Assembly (NCBI RefSeq): GCF_013608025.1
Contig: NZ_VDLV01000033.1
Coordinates: forward strand, 248,001-312,000
DNA: 64,000 nt
Direction: 5' to 3'
Origin: Pseudomonas brassicacearum subsp. neoaurantiaca
GTDB lineage: Bacteria > Pseudomonadota > Gammaproteobacteria > Pseudomonadales > Pseudomonadaceae
Below are positions 1 to 9,103 of this stretch, piece after piece; within the stretch, counting starts at the first letter, position 1, and every line of letters starts with the position of its first letter. A model generated the notes under the pieces. It did not search any database, was not told where the DNA came from, and worked only from the letters and a program-made list of their open reading frames with translations. Position numbers and translations under genes: made by a program.

Positions 1-1
1 T

Positions 2-511
2 CTGTCCCGCGATGGCTTTGACCTGGCGATCCGCTCCGATGCGGCGATCGATGAGCGATTGGTGGCTCGTCCGTTGCTGGCCTGGCATGAAATGACCTGC
101 GCCAGTCCGGCTTATCTGGAGCGCTACGGCGAGCCGCAAACGCCCCAGGCCTTGGCGGAGCATAAGTGCTTGCTCAACAGTCACTACAGCGGACGGGAGG
201 AGTGGCTGTATCACCAGCAACATGAACTGCTACGGGTGCGAGTGTCCGGGCCGTTTGCCAGTAACCATTACAGCCTGTTGAAAAAAGCCGCTCTGGCGGG
301 GGCTGGAATTGCCCGTTTGCCGTCTTACCTGCTCAACGAGGAGTTGGCCGATGGACGGCTGCGCTGGCTGCTGCGTGATTTCCAGACCCGGCGTATGCCG
401 ATGTATCTGGTGCACCCGTACCAAGGCGGATTACCCAAGCGGACGCAAGTGCTGGCCGATTATTTGATTGAGTGGTTCAAGAGGAGCGGGGAGGCGTTGG
501 ATCGGTTGTAG
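2..511 (+). CDS. LysR-family transcriptional regulator, C-terminal part (start outside window)
   Basis: The reading frame is open from base 2, so the gene begins upstream of the window. The visible 169 residues look like the effector-binding half of a LysR-type regulator: DGFDLAIRSD near the left edge, then a segment like CASPAYLERYGEPQTPQAL, and a conserved end with YLVHPYQGGLPKRTQVLADYL. The N-terminal helix-turn-helix is not in view, so targets and ligand cannot be inferred. It converges on the branched-chain amino acid operon, with a REP half-site and a shared terminator between them. Confidence 0.85.
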   Translation: MSRDGFDLAIRSDAAIDERLVARPLLAWHEMTCASPAYLERYGEPQTPQALAEHKCLLNSHYSGREEWLYHQQHELLRVRVSGPFASNHYSLLKKAALAGAGIARLPSYLLNEELADGRLRWLLRDFQTRRMPMYLVHPYQGGLPKRTQVLADYLIEWFKRSGEALDRL

Positions 512-531
512 CAGTTCCTGACGCTTACCTT

Positions 532-563
532 TTGTGGCGAGGGGATAAATCCCCTCGCCACAA
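532..563. repeat. REP half-element, GGGGATAAATCCCC type
   Basis: Inverted repeat TTGTGGCGAGGGG, spacer, CCCCTCGCCACAA. The same core occurs as doublets at 23001-23120 and 46778-46873. Confidence 0.75.
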
Positions 564-587
564 GGGGCGGCACTTGCGATCGGGGCG

Positions 588-616
588 AAAAAAAACGGCC
601 CGAAGGCCGTTTTTTT
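588..616. terminator. Bidirectional intrinsic terminator between lysR and livF
   Basis: ACGGCC-CGAA-GGCCGT stem-loop flanked by an A-run on the left and a T-run on the right. It can therefore end transcripts arriving from both sides: the LysR gene (plus) and livF (minus). Confidence 0.85.
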
Positions 617-629
617 CATTGCAACAGAC

Positions 630-1331
630 TCAACCGCCCAAGTACGCCTCGCGCACTTTCGGGTCGGTCAGCAGCGCTTCACCGGTGCCTTGCATCACCA
701 CGCGACCGTTCTCCAGCACGTACGCCCGGTCGGCGATTTTCAGCGCCTGGTTGGCGTTCTGCTCCACCAGGAACACCGTCACGCCATCCTTGCGCAGCTG
801 TTCGATGATGTCGAAGATCTGCTGGATGATGATCGGCGCCAGGCCCAGGGAAGGCTCGTCGAGCAGCAGCAGCTTGGGCTTGCTCATCAGCGCACGACCG
901 ATGGCGAGCATTTGCTGTTCACCGCCGGACATGGTGCCGCCGCGCTGGTTAAAACGCTCTTTCAGGCGTGGGAAAAGGTGCAGCACCTTGTCCATCTGTT
1001 CCTGGTAGTCGCCCTTGTCGGTGAAGAACCCGCCCATGGCGAGGTTTTCTTCCACGGTCAGTCGGGCAAACACCCGACGACCTTCCGGCACCACCGCGAT
1101 GCTCTTGCGCATGATGCGCGCCGAGTCCTGACCCACCAGTTCCTCACCCATGTAGCGGATGCTGCCGCTGTGGGCCTGGGGCGAACCGCAGAGCGTCATC
1201 AGCAGCGTGGACTTGCCCGCGCCGTTGGCACCGATCAGCGTGACGATTTCGCCTTGGCGGACCTCGACGTTGACGCTGTGCAGGGCCTGGATCTTGCCGT
1301 AGAAGGTGGAAACGTTTTCGAACTGCAGCAT
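630..1331 (-). CDS. livF: Branched-chain amino acid ABC transporter, ATP-binding protein LivF (BraG)
   Basis: One of the two cytoplasmic ATPases that power high-affinity leucine/isoleucine/valine uptake. The 233-residue protein has Walker A GANGAGKS at 34-41, the ABC signature MSGGEQQ at 134-140 and Walker B LLLLDEP at 154-160. It is the last gene of livH-livM-livG-livF; its start abuts the livG stop directly. Length and composition fit the LivF/BraG branch rather than the slightly longer LivG branch. A strong terminator follows it. Confidence 0.96.
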   Translation of the reverse strand: MLQFENVSTFYGKIQALHSVNVEVRQGEIVTLIGANGAGKSTLLMTLCGSPQAHSGSIRYMGEELVGQDSARIMRKSIAVVPEGRRVFARLTVEENLAMGGFFTDKGDYQEQMDKVLHLFPRLKERFNQRGGTMSGGEQQMLAIGRALMSKPKLLLLDEPSLGLAPIIIQQIFDIIEQLRKDGVTVFLVEQNANQALKIADRAYVLENGRVVMQGTGEALLTDPKVREAYLGG

Positions 1332-2099
1332 TTACGCTTCCCCCAGGTAGGCTTTGATCACTTCAGGATTGTCGCGGATCTGTTCCGGCGTGCCGTCGGC
1401 CAGGGGCGTGCCCTGGTTGATCACGACGATGTGGTCGGAAATGCTCATGACCAGCTTCATGTCGTGCTCGATCAGCAGCACGGTGACGTTGTGCTCCTCG
1501 CGCAACACGCTGATCAGCGCCTTCAGGTCCTCGGTTTCCTTCGGGTTCAGACCGGCGGCCGGTTCGTCGAGCATGAGGATCCGCGGGCGGGTCATCATGC
1601 AGCGGGCGATTTCCAGGCGCCGTTGTTGACCGTAGGCCAGGGTGCCAGCGGTACGGTTGGCGAACTCGGTGAGGTTGACCTTGTCCAGCCAATACTCGGC
1701 GTACTCCATGGCCTCGCGTTCGCTCTTGCGGAACGACGGGGTCTTGAACAGGCCGGCAAAGAAGTTGGTGTTCAAGTGACGGTGCTGGGCGATCAGCAGG
1801 TTCTCGACCGCCGTCATGTCCTTGAACAGCCGCACGTTCTGGAAGGTCCGCACCACGCCCTTGCGAGCGATGTGGTGGCCGGCCAGGCCCTGGATCGGCT
1901 CGCCATCCAGCAGGATGGTGCCGCCGGTGGGCTGGTAGAAGCCAGTCAGGCAGTTGAACACCGTGGTCTTGCCCGCGCCGTTCGGCCCGATCAAGGCAAC
2001 CACTTGTTTCTCTTTCACGGTCAGGGCCACGCCGTTGACCGCCAGCAAGCCGCCGAAGCGCATGCTTAAATTTTCGACTTTCAGGATCTCGCGGCTCAT
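1332..2099 (-). CDS. livG: Branched-chain amino acid ABC transporter, ATP-binding protein LivG (BraF)
   Basis: Second ATPase of the LIV transporter, 255 residues. Walker A GPNGAGKT is at 38-45, followed by the signature-like [13 protein letters not shown] and Walker [14 protein letters not shown]. The C-terminal [18 protein letters not shown] segment is typical of LivG. Its start overlaps the livM stop by 4 bases, which suggests translational coupling. Confidence 0.96.
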   Translation of the reverse strand: MSREILKVENLSMRFGGLLAVNGVALTVKEKQVVALIGPNGAGKTTVFNCLTGFYQPTGGTILLDGEPIQGLAGHHIARKGVVRTFQNVRLFKDMTAVENLLIAQHRHLNTNFFAGLFKTPSFRKSEREAMEYAEYWLDKVNLTEFANRTAGTLAYGQQRRLEIARCMMTRPRILMLDEPAAGLNPKETEDLKALISVLREEHNVTVLLIEHDMKLVMSISDHIVVINQGTPLADGTPEQIRDNPEVIKAYLGEA

Positions 2100-3352
2100 T
2101 TGCGCAGCTCCATGTGCGGGCGTTGCATAGGCAGCAGACCTTGAGGACGCCAGATCATCATCAGCACCATCAAGGCGCCGAACATCAACATGCGGTATTC
2201 ACTGAATTCACGCATCATTTCGGGGAGCAGGATCATCACGATCGCTGCCAGGATCACACCCAATTGCGAGCCCATCCCGCCCAGCACGACGATGGCGAGA
2301 ATGATCGCCGACTCGATGAAGGTAAAGGACTCGGGCGTCACCAGGCCTTGGCGAGCGGCGAAGAAGCTGCCGGCGAAACCGGCGAACGCAGCGCCCAGGG
2401 TAAACGCCGACAGCTTGATCACGGTCGGGTTGAGACCCAGCGCACGGCAGGCGATTTCGTCTTCACGCAGCGCTTCCCACGCACGGCCGATCGGCATGCG
2501 CAGGAGGCGGTTGATGACGAACAACGCCGCCAGGGCCAGCAACAGGGCAACCAGGTAAAGGAAGATCACCTTGTTGATCGAGTTGTATTCCAGGCCGAAG
2601 TACTCGTGGAAGGTCTGCAGCCCTTCGGCGGCTTTACGCTCGAAGGTCAGGCCGAAGAACGTCGGTTTCTCGATGTTGCTGATGCCGTTCGGACCACCGG
2701 TAATGTCGGTCAGGTTGCGCAGGAACAGCCGAATGATCTCGCCAAAACCCAGGGTCACGATCGCCAGGTAGTCACCGCGCAAGCGCAGGACCGGGAAGCC
2801 CAGCAGGAAACCGAAGGTCGCGGCCATCATCCCGGCGATCGGCAGGCAGATCCAGAAGCTCAGGCCGAAGTAGTGGGACAGCAGCGCGTAGCTGTAGGCG
2901 CCGACGGCGTAGAAACCGACGTAGCCCAGGTCCAGCAGGCCGGCCAGGCCTACGACGATGTTCAGGCCCAGGCCGAGCATCACGTAGATCAGGATCAGCG
3001 TGGCGATGTCCACCGCACCGCGCGAGCCAAAGAACGGCCACACCAGCGCCACGACGATCAGGCCCAGCACGATCCAGCGTTGGGTCGACGGCAGGGTGAG
3101 GAAGTTGCTGGCCTTGGCCGGGATCACCGGCACGCCGGGCGACGCCTTCCACGCCGCGCTGATCTGCGTGCTGAACAGCACCCGCAGAAACATCAGCACA
3201 GAGCAGATCGCGATGGTGGCGAGGATGGCCGGGCTGGTGCCGTGCACTTCCAAGTTGATGCCGACGATGGTCAGCTTGAGACCGAGTACCGGGTAGGCCA
3301 CGGCCCAGACCAGCAGGGCGCTGAAGAGCGCCGATTTGAGATGCCTAGTCAT
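2096..3352 (-). CDS. livM: Branched-chain amino acid ABC transporter permease LivM (BraE)
   Basis: Inner-membrane permease of the LIV system, 418 residues with about ten hydrophobic segments. The N-terminal region of about 90 residues before the core permease domain is typical of Pseudomonas BraE/LivM. The conserved permease region includes [20 protein letters not shown] and later [15 protein letters not shown]. The gene overlaps livH upstream and livG downstream by 4 bases each, so the transporter genes form one tightly coupled transcript. Confidence 0.96.
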   Translation of the reverse strand: MTRHLKSALFSALLVWAVAYPVLGLKLTIVGINLEVHGTSPAILATIAICSVLMFLRVLFSTQISAAWKASPGVPVIPAKASNFLTLPSTQRWIVLGLIVVALVWPFFGSRGAVDIATLILIYVMLGLGLNIVVGLAGLLDLGYVGFYAVGAYSYALLSHYFGLSFWICLPIAGMMAATFGFLLGFPVLRLRGDYLAIVTLGFGEIIRLFLRNLTDITGGPNGISNIEKPTFFGLTFERKAAEGLQTFHEYFGLEYNSINKVIFLYLVALLLALAALFVINRLLRMPIGRAWEALREDEIACRALGLNPTVIKLSAFTLGAAFAGFAGSFFAARQGLVTPESFTFIESAIILAIVVLGGMGSQLGVILAAIVMILLPEMMREFSEYRMLMFGALMVLMMIWRPQGLLPMQRPHMELRK

Positions 3353-4272
3353 ACTTTCTCAACCTCCGGACGGCCCAGGATGCCGGTCGGCCGGAATAAC
3401 AGAACCAGAACCAACAAGCCGAACGCCACGACGTCTTTGTACTGATCGCCGAAGATATCGGCGCCAAAGGCTTCCGCCACGCCCAGCACCAGCCCGCCGA
3501 GCATCGCGCCGGGGATGCTGCCGATGCCGCCGAGTACCGCGGCAGTGAAGGCTTTCAGACCGACGAGGAAGCCGGCGTTGGGGTTGATTACGCCGTATTG
3601 CATGCTCAACAGCACCGCGGCGATCGCCGCCAGGGCGGCACCGATGACGAAGGTCAGGGCGATGATGTTATTGGTGTTGATACCCAGCAGGTTGGCCATC
3701 TTGATGTCCTCGGCACAGGCGCGGCAGGCGCGGCCCAGGCGGGAACGGGAGATGAACAGCGTCAGGCCGAGCATGGCGACCAGGGTCACCACGAACACCA
3801 CGATTTGCATGTAGGAAATCAGCACTTCATGTGCCCCCCCTGGCCCGATGGCGAAATTGCCCGGAATCAGGTTGGGGATTGCTTTGTCCTTGGAGTCTTG
3901 CGAAAGCAGAACCGTGTTCTGCAGGAAAATCGACATGCCGATGGCGGAAATCAGCGGGATCAGACGGTTGCTGCCGCGCAACGGGCGATAGGCGATCCGT
4001 TCGATGCTGTAGCCATAGGCACTGGTAACCACGATGCTCGCGAGAAACGCCGCGGTCATCAACAGCGGGACACTGTCGAGTCCCATCATGGCCAGCCCGG
4101 CGATGGCGATGAACGCCACGTAGGAGCCGATCATGTACACCTCGCCGTGGGCGAAGTTGATCATTCCAATGATGCCGTAGACCATCGTATAGCCGATGGC
4201 GATCAGGGCATACGTGCTGCCAACGGTCAGGCCGTTAACCAGCTGCTGGAAGAAGTGATAGATGTCAGGCAT
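3349..4272 (-). CDS. livH: Branched-chain amino acid ABC transporter permease LivH (BraD)
   Basis: Partner permease of LivM, 307 residues, strongly hydrophobic. It shows the LivH-type start ([20 protein letters not shown]), the motif [15 protein letters not shown], and the late [20 protein letters not shown]. It lies about 230 bases downstream of braC, separated by a hairpin, an arrangement expected to give more binding protein than membrane complex. Confidence 0.96.
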   Translation of the reverse strand: MPDIYHFFQQLVNGLTVGSTYALIAIGYTMVYGIIGMINFAHGEVYMIGSYVAFIAIAGLAMMGLDSVPLLMTAAFLASIVVTSAYGYSIERIAYRPLRGSNRLIPLISAIGMSIFLQNTVLLSQDSKDKAIPNLIPGNFAIGPGGAHEVLISYMQIVVFVVTLVAMLGLTLFISRSRLGRACRACAEDIKMANLLGINTNNIIALTFVIGAALAAIAAVLLSMQYGVINPNAGFLVGLKAFTAAVLGGIGSIPGAMLGGLVLGVAEAFGADIFGDQYKDVVAFGLLVLVLLFRPTGILGRPEVEKV

Positions 4273-4452
4273 TACAGCGCTCCTAAAAACCTGATACGCA
4301 TTTCACTGGTGGAGTCATTTTCCCGCCCGGGCCCCATGGATCTTCATCCACTTCGAACACGAGGTTTGCCAGCGAACCGCTGATGACGGTTTTGAGATTT
4401 TCAGGTGGGGAGACTGGCGGATCACGCCAGCGCGGCCCAATACATTTAAAAC

Positions 4453-4478
4453 AAAGCCCACGGCACGCCGTGGGCTTT
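4453..4478 (-). terminator. Attenuating terminator between braC and livH
   Basis: Perfect stem AAAGCCCACGGC / GCCGTGGGCTTT just after the braC stop. On the minus strand it is followed by a T-rich tail. As livHMGF lie further downstream in the same direction, it probably works as a partial terminator that keeps braC mRNA in excess. Confidence 0.8.
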
Positions 4479-4502
4479 ATTGGCAGTCAGTCAGGCCAGG
4501 CC

Positions 4503-5630
4503 TTACTGAGGCGATACTTCAGTTTTAGGCTTGCCGTTGTGCCACTCGTAGACCACGAATTTGAAGTCCTTCAGGTCGCCCTTGTCGTCGAAGCTCAGGT
4601 CGCCGGTCGGAGTCTTGAAGGTACCTTTGTGAATGGCCTCGGCCACTTTGGCTGGATCTTCGGACTTGGCAGCCTTGATGCCTTCGGCGATCACTTCAAC
4701 AGCCGAGTAGGACGGGAATACGAACGGGCCGCTCGGGTCTTCTTTCTTGGCCTTGAACGCGTCCGCCAGGGCAACGTTGGCAGGATCCTGGTCAAAGGAT
4801 TTCGGCAAGGTCACCAGCAGGCCTTCGGCCGCATCCTTGGCGATCTGGGTGATCGAGTCGTTACCCACGCCTTCCGGACCCATGAACTTGGCTTTGAGGC
4901 CTTTTTCCTGGGCTTGACGCAAGATCAGGCCCAGCTCCGGGTGGTAACCGCCGTAGTAGACGAAGTCGACGTTGGCCTGCTTGAGCTTGGCGATCATCGA
5001 GGAGAAGTCCTTGTCGCCGGCGTTCACGCCTTCGAAGACGGCGACTTTCACGCCTTTGCCTTCGAGGGTTTTCTTCACAGCGCTGGCGATGCCTTCACCG
5101 TACTGTTGCTTGTCGTGCAGGACCGCAACGATTTTCGGCTTGACGTGGTCGGCGATGTAGTTGCCGGCCGCCGGGCCTTGGGCGCTGTCCAGGCCGATGG
5201 TGCGGAAGATCATCTTGTAGCCACGAGCGGTGATGTCCGGGCTGGTGGCGGCCGGGGTGATCATGATCACGCCTTCGTCTTCGTAGATGTCCGAAGCGGG
5301 CTGGGTAGAGCTGGAGCACAGGTGGCCGACCACGAACTTGACGCCGTCGTTGACGACTTTGTTCGCGACCGCGACTGCTTGTTTTGGATCGCAGGCGTCA
5401 TCGTATTCAACGGCGACCAGTTGCTTGCCGTCGACGCCGCCCTTGGCGTTGATTTGCTCGATCGCCATCTTGGAACCGCTGAACTGCATGTCGCCGTATT
5501 GGGCTACAGGGCCGGTTTTCGGGCCGGCGATGCCGATCTTGATGGTGTCGGCGGCAAACGAATGGCTGGCAACCCCGGCCAGAACCATAGCGGCAAACAG
5601 TTTGGAAATCTGCTTAGTAGCCTTAGTCAT
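4503..5630 (-). CDS. braC: Branched-chain amino acid ABC transporter, periplasmic binding protein BraC
   Basis: Periplasmic leucine/isoleucine/valine/alanine-binding protein, 375 residues. A typical signal peptide (MTKATKQISKLFAAMVLAG...SFAA, cleavage near residue 27) is followed by DTIKIGIAGPKTGPVAQYGD, the LivJ/BraC start. Two cysteines (in DDACDPKQA and GHLCSSSTQ) are spaced as in the disulfide loop of this family. A TGGAG ribosome-binding site precedes the ATG. It heads the LIV operon; the divergent neighbour is the DUF2288 gene. Confidence 0.96.
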   Translation of the reverse strand: MTKATKQISKLFAAMVLAGVASHSFAADTIKIGIAGPKTGPVAQYGDMQFSGSKMAIEQINAKGGVDGKQLVAVEYDDACDPKQAVAVANKVVNDGVKFVVGHLCSSSTQPASDIYEDEGVIMITPAATSPDITARGYKMIFRTIGLDSAQGPAAGNYIADHVKPKIVAVLHDKQQYGEGIASAVKKTLEGKGVKVAVFEGVNAGDKDFSSMIAKLKQANVDFVYYGGYHPELGLILRQAQEKGLKAKFMGPEGVGNDSITQIAKDAAEGLLVTLPKSFDQDPANVALADAFKAKKEDPSGPFVFPSYSAVEVIAEGIKAAKSEDPAKVAEAIHKGTFKTPTGDLSFDDKGDLKDFKFVVYEWHNGKPKTEVSPQ

Positions 5631-5969
5631 AGTGCTCCACTCATGCTGTTGTAGTTTTTATAGTCCTGGCGCCGTAGCAGCAGAACCGGGTCAGATATCT
5701 TGGATATCCTCGCGGAAAATGCCCCCGGCAACTGTACCGGTACAGTGTAGAGCGCCGATTGTTGGCAAGGGAAGCTGGCGCTTGGGGGCAAAACCTGAGG
5801 GTGTCGCTTTATTGAAAGAAAAAGACAGATTCGCGGCGGGGGTTGTCCGGTCAAATCGGCAATCCTTGGCTTTGCTGCGCTTTTCAATCGGTGCTGCAAT
5901 TGCAACCGGGTTTTTCTGCCAGACCACCGACGTTATCATTCGCGCCGATTTCTTTTCCGGACAGCTCCC
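5631..5969. other. Divergent intergenic region, braC / DUF2288
   Basis: 339 bases without a gene. It must hold the braC promoter and probably that of the DUF2288 gene. Visible structure: a perfect 16-base palindrome at 5731-5746 and the directly repeated GATATC-TTG-GATATC around 5695-5709. No small gene with a ribosome-binding site was seen. Confidence 0.6.
5731..5746. promoter_or_regulatory. Perfect palindrome, candidate operator upstream of braC
   Basis: ACTGTACCGGTACAGT is a perfect 16-base palindrome 101-116 bases upstream of the braC start. Its symmetry and location suggest a dimeric regulator site. The cognate protein is not identified from this window. Confidence 0.5.
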
Positions 5970-6275
5970 ATGAATCAAGAACCTAGCACCCTCTATGCCA
6001 AATTGCTCGGTGAAACCGCATCTATTACCTGGAAGGAGCTGGAGCCGTTCTTTGCCAAGGGTGCCCTATTGTGGGTCGACCCGGCACTGGATCTGATCGC
6101 AGCCGCCGAGGCCGTTGCCCAGGACGAAGGTACCAAAGTCGCCGCCTGGCTGGGCGCCGGGCAGGTCGCCAAGCTGTCTGAAACGCGGGCGCTGGATTTT
6201 TTCGAGCGTGATCCAGAACTCTGGGCCGTAGTGGTTTCGCCGTGGATCCTGACCCAGGAAAGGGCGTCGAATTGA
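5970..6275 (+). CDS. DUF2288 family protein
   Basis: 101-residue soluble acidic protein recognised as DUF2288 from its overall pattern (LLGETASITWKELEPFFAKG near the start, then WVDPALDLI and a C-terminal VVVSPWILTQER). No signal peptide or membrane segment is present. Function is unknown. It is transcribed alone, divergently from braC, and followed by a hairpin terminator. Confidence 0.85.
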   Translation: MNQEPSTLYAKLLGETASITWKELEPFFAKGALLWVDPALDLIAAAEAVAQDEGTKVAAWLGAGQVAKLSETRALDFFERDPELWAVVVSPWILTQERASN

Positions 6276-6398
6276 TCGATGCACCAAATTGGTTCGTGCT
6301 TGATCCCGCTGGAAAGTGTGTAGGCGAGTAGCGTGATGGCATCCTGCCGTGGTGAAACGCCACAGGGGAGGGTGACGTATACGTAACGGGAACAGTTT

Positions 6399-6428
6399 AT
6401 TGAGCGGCCTTTTGGCTGCTCAATTGTT
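6399..6428 (+). terminator. Intrinsic terminator downstream of the DUF2288 gene
   Basis: ATTGAGCGGCC-TTTT-GGCTGCTCAAT stem with one G-U pair and a tetraloop, followed by TGTTTC. Lies about 120 bases after the DUF2288 stop. Confidence 0.65.
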
Positions 6429-6463
6429 TCTAGATGTTGTTTCGAGGCGTTGCATAGGCCGCC

Positions 6464-6533
6464 TTCGCGAGCAGGCTCGCTCCCACAGGATTTGTGAACA
6501 CAAGTCCCTTGTGGGAGCGAGCCTGCTCGCGAA
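6464..6533. repeat. REP doublet, GAGCCTGCTCGCGA subtype
   Basis: Two inverted copies of TTCGCGAGCAGGCTCGCTCCC facing each other across a short spacer. Lies between the convergent DUF2288 and tubulin-like genes. Confidence 0.85.
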
Positions 6534-6560
6534 TCGGGGCGACCCGGTTCCAAACCAGCC

Positions 6561-8738
6561 TCAGTAAGTCCGGCCCGTATGGTTATTAAGCGAAATAACC
6601 TTGGTCTTGCCGATCCGGTGACGGTAGATCTCGCGCAGGTACTTGATGGACTTCTTCACGCAGTCACGGGACAGGCGGATGTCGTTGATCGAGACGAACT
6701 TCTCCTTGTCGCTGATCAGCTCGCGGTACTTCTTCTCGTACATCGGCTTGATCGCGTACCAGTTGGTGTCGAGGATCTTCGCCGGATTCTCGAATTCGTT
6801 GAGCAGGTCATCGATGCGTTGTTCATCGAAATCTTCGTTGATGATGAAGTCCAGGATCGAGTTGTCCAGGGTCTCGTCGAAGCGGTACGGCGTGCGAGCG
6901 AAGCAGCGCTTGATGAATGCCACGATCAGCGTCAGGAAATCGTCCGACAGGCACGGGCTCTTGGCGATCAGGGTGGTCAGCGACAGGTTTGCCGAGGCGC
7001 CGATCACCAAGGCGTAGCGCTTCAGCGTGGTGTTGGGGAACAGGCTGTTGAGGTGGGTCTTGAGCCGGTTCAGGTCCATGTAGGACAGCTTGTAGTCTTT
7101 CGGCAACGAGACGATGGATACCACCGACGAGCAGTTCTTGAAGAAGTGCAGATCATGCAGGGCGGCGGCGTCGTAGCCGGAATTCTTGTATTGCTCAAGC
7201 GAAGCGCGATAGCGCTTGGACTCGATGGGCAGCAGGCTGATGCCTTCGATGGCCTGGGTGACCTTGTTGAAATGCGGCAGGTCGATGGAGCGGAAGAACA
7301 GGTCGTCGATGTTCAGGCGCGGCGGCTCTTTCTCGAACACCTTGAACTTGTCGCCGCTCGGCGCCGGGGTTTCCGGGACGACGGACTCGGCGTAGGCAAT
7401 CGCCACCGGACCGGCCAGGCTCATGAACAGGTCGTTGGCGTCCAGACGAATGGTTTCGCCGATGTCGATGCCGGCGCGACGGAAGTAGTTCTGGTCGTAG
7501 TCGGTCGTCACGGCCTGGGCCGTCAGGATGTTGAAGATCTGCTGGGAAATGTACTGGTTGGCGTGCTTTTCCATGGCATTGACGTCAATGTTCTGGATGT
7601 TGCCGTCATCGCTTTCTTCGGCGTAGCGCATGATGTCGTTGGAGATCAGCATCATTGCGTTCCAAGGGCGGATACGGCCCATGACGCTGGCTTCGCTGCT
7701 GTCTTCGTTGGCGAAGTTGTACGAGAAATCCCATTCTTCCGAGAGATATTTGCACAACAGCCGTCCGGCGTTGATGTGCAGGGCCTCGGACATTTCGCTG
7801 CGGTGGTCGGAAATATTCGGCAGCACGCAGATGCCGCTGGTGAAGATCGGCTCGAAGACGAAGGAATGACCGCTCTTGCTGTCGTGCTCGTCCATCGGCT
7901 TGGTGTCGAACGTCTTGTTCATGTACGAGTACTGCTGGGCCAGGCCGAACTCCGAGGCCATGCCTGAACCGGTACCGCCGCCGGCGCTGAAAATCGAGAA
8001 ATACAGGCGCGACTGGTTGGCCTTGATGCCGCAGCTGTCGATCAGGTACGAGTGGATCATCTTCCAGTCGGGGCTGGAGAAGCGCTGGGTGTCCTTGTTC
8101 AGGATGATCTTCGCCAGGTACTGGCCGAGGATCGGCGCGTTACCGGCACCACCGGCATGGACTTCCGACAGGTCCATGATTTTCATTTTGCTGTAGTCGC
8201 GCAGGAAGCCGCTCTTTTCGCCCTTGCGCGAGAAGCGAATGCGCCCGGCGATGTCTTTGTCCAGGTCGCCCAGCATGACCAGCGGCTCCACCAGGAACAC
8301 CGGTTTGCTGGCCTTGCTGGTGCCCAAGCGAAGGTTGTTGCGGATCCACTGCGCGGGGCTGTAGCCCTTGTCGCTGTAGCCCTTGTCTTCGGCGTTGAAC
8401 TCGTTGAGGTAGAACTTGCGAGCGTTGTAGACCAGCTCCGCGACGTCCAAAGCGATGTTGGAACCGCAGCGCCCGAGGCCGATCAGGCACACCGACGGAA
8501 ATTCCTGCTGGCCGCGTTCGCTCTCGTCATCCACCAAGTGCGGCGGGCGCGGGAACACGGCATCACGCAGGCCGTCGAGGTTGTCGAGGATGCGGTCGGT
8601 GTTGGTCTCGGTGAAGTACAGGTATTGCTGGGTCGCCAGGGATCGCGAGCTGCTCGACAGTGTCGAGGCTTCAGGGCCGTTGGCGGCTGGGCTCAGGGTC
8701 AGATCGGAAACCGCAGTGGCTGATTTTTTGGAGGTCAT
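6561..8738 (-). CDS. Tubulin/FtsZ-like GTPase domain protein, function unknown
   Basis: 725 residues from the ATG at 8738. That start is preferred because the 34-residue extension above it is basic, low-complexity and unlike a protein start. The tubulin/FtsZ nucleotide-binding loops appear in order: T1 GLGRCGSN (87-94), an AGGAGN loop (195-200), the tubulin signature GGGTGSG (253-259), a T6-like ISNDIM (365-370), a helix rich in N/Q (394-410), and a T7-like RLDAND (431-436) that may supply the catalytic acidic residue. The first 80 residues are Ser/Thr-rich and probably disordered. About 270 residues follow the GTPase core and match no domain I recognise. It is much longer than FtsZ and is not beside division genes. 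The nearest family is the Pfam tubulin-like group. It stands alone as a transcription unit. Confidence 0.8.
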   Translation of the reverse strand: MTSKKSATAVSDLTLSPAANGPEASTLSSSSRSLATQQYLYFTETNTDRILDNLDGLRDAVFPRPPHLVDDESERGQQEFPSVCLIGLGRCGSNIALDVAELVYNARKFYLNEFNAEDKGYSDKGYSPAQWIRNNLRLGTSKASKPVFLVEPLVMLGDLDKDIAGRIRFSRKGEKSGFLRDYSKMKIMDLSEVHAGGAGNAPILGQYLAKIILNKDTQRFSSPDWKMIHSYLIDSCGIKANQSRLYFSIFSAGGGTGSGMASEFGLAQQYSYMNKTFDTKPMDEHDSKSGHSFVFEPIFTSGICVLPNISDHRSEMSEALHINAGRLLCKYLSEEWDFSYNFANEDSSEASVMGRIRPWNAMMLISNDIMRYAEESDDGNIQNIDVNAMEKHANQYISQQIFNILTAQAVTTDYDQNYFRRAGIDIGETIRLDANDLFMSLAGPVAIAYAESVVPETPAPSGDKFKVFEKEPPRLNIDDLFFRSIDLPHFNKVTQAIEGISLLPIESKRYRASLEQYKNSGYDAAALHDLHFFKNCSSVVSIVSLPKDYKLSYMDLNRLKTHLNSLFPNTTLKRYALVIGASANLSLTTLIAKSPCLSDDFLTLIVAFIKRCFARTPYRFDETLDNSILDFIINEDFDEQRIDDLLNEFENPAKILDTNWYAIKPMYEKKYRELISDKEKFVSINDIRLSRDCVKKSIKYLREIYRHRIGKTKVISLNNHTGRTY

Positions 8739-9103
8739 TGTGCGCCGTATGCCTGGACTGGTCGGATCGACGATCTGGGTCGTCGAACCATCGCGAATGG
8801 GAACTCGCGTCCTTTGATGGCGACGCGAATGTCGGCCCAAGCGTTCAGGGCTACAGCCTGAGCAGCGCTCGGGGAGAATCTATTCCTGATCATGTTGGAT
8901 CGGCCATGCCACGGCGTTCTTTAATCGAAAACAGGCGAAATGATGGCAATTGTTACAGGAAATTGACCGCCGTCATGAAACACGCTCGGCGCCATGGCCG
9001 GGTATCAGCCAGGCGAATGATTGGAGACAGCCTGCACATCGCTGTCTAGATTGCAGATTCCGGGCTCGGAAGCCTCGCCCATAACAATAAAAGAGACGGA
9101 CCC

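Noticed and set aside
4383-5654. A 423-codon plus-strand frame opposite braC
   Set aside because: Antisense shadow; braC has signal peptide, family motifs and ribosome-binding site.
6579-7967. A 462-codon plus-strand frame opposite the tubulin-like gene
   Set aside because: No start signal or domain; the minus strand carries ordered tubulin loops.
8739-8840. Extended start of the tubulin-like protein
   Set aside because: The 34 extra residues are basic and unstructured with no ribosome-binding site. The downstream ATG is also weakly supported, so the start remains somewhat uncertain.
8841-9103. Possible small gene between the tubulin-like and MFS genes
   Set aside because: Only short frames without ribosome-binding sites; probably just the divergent promoter region.
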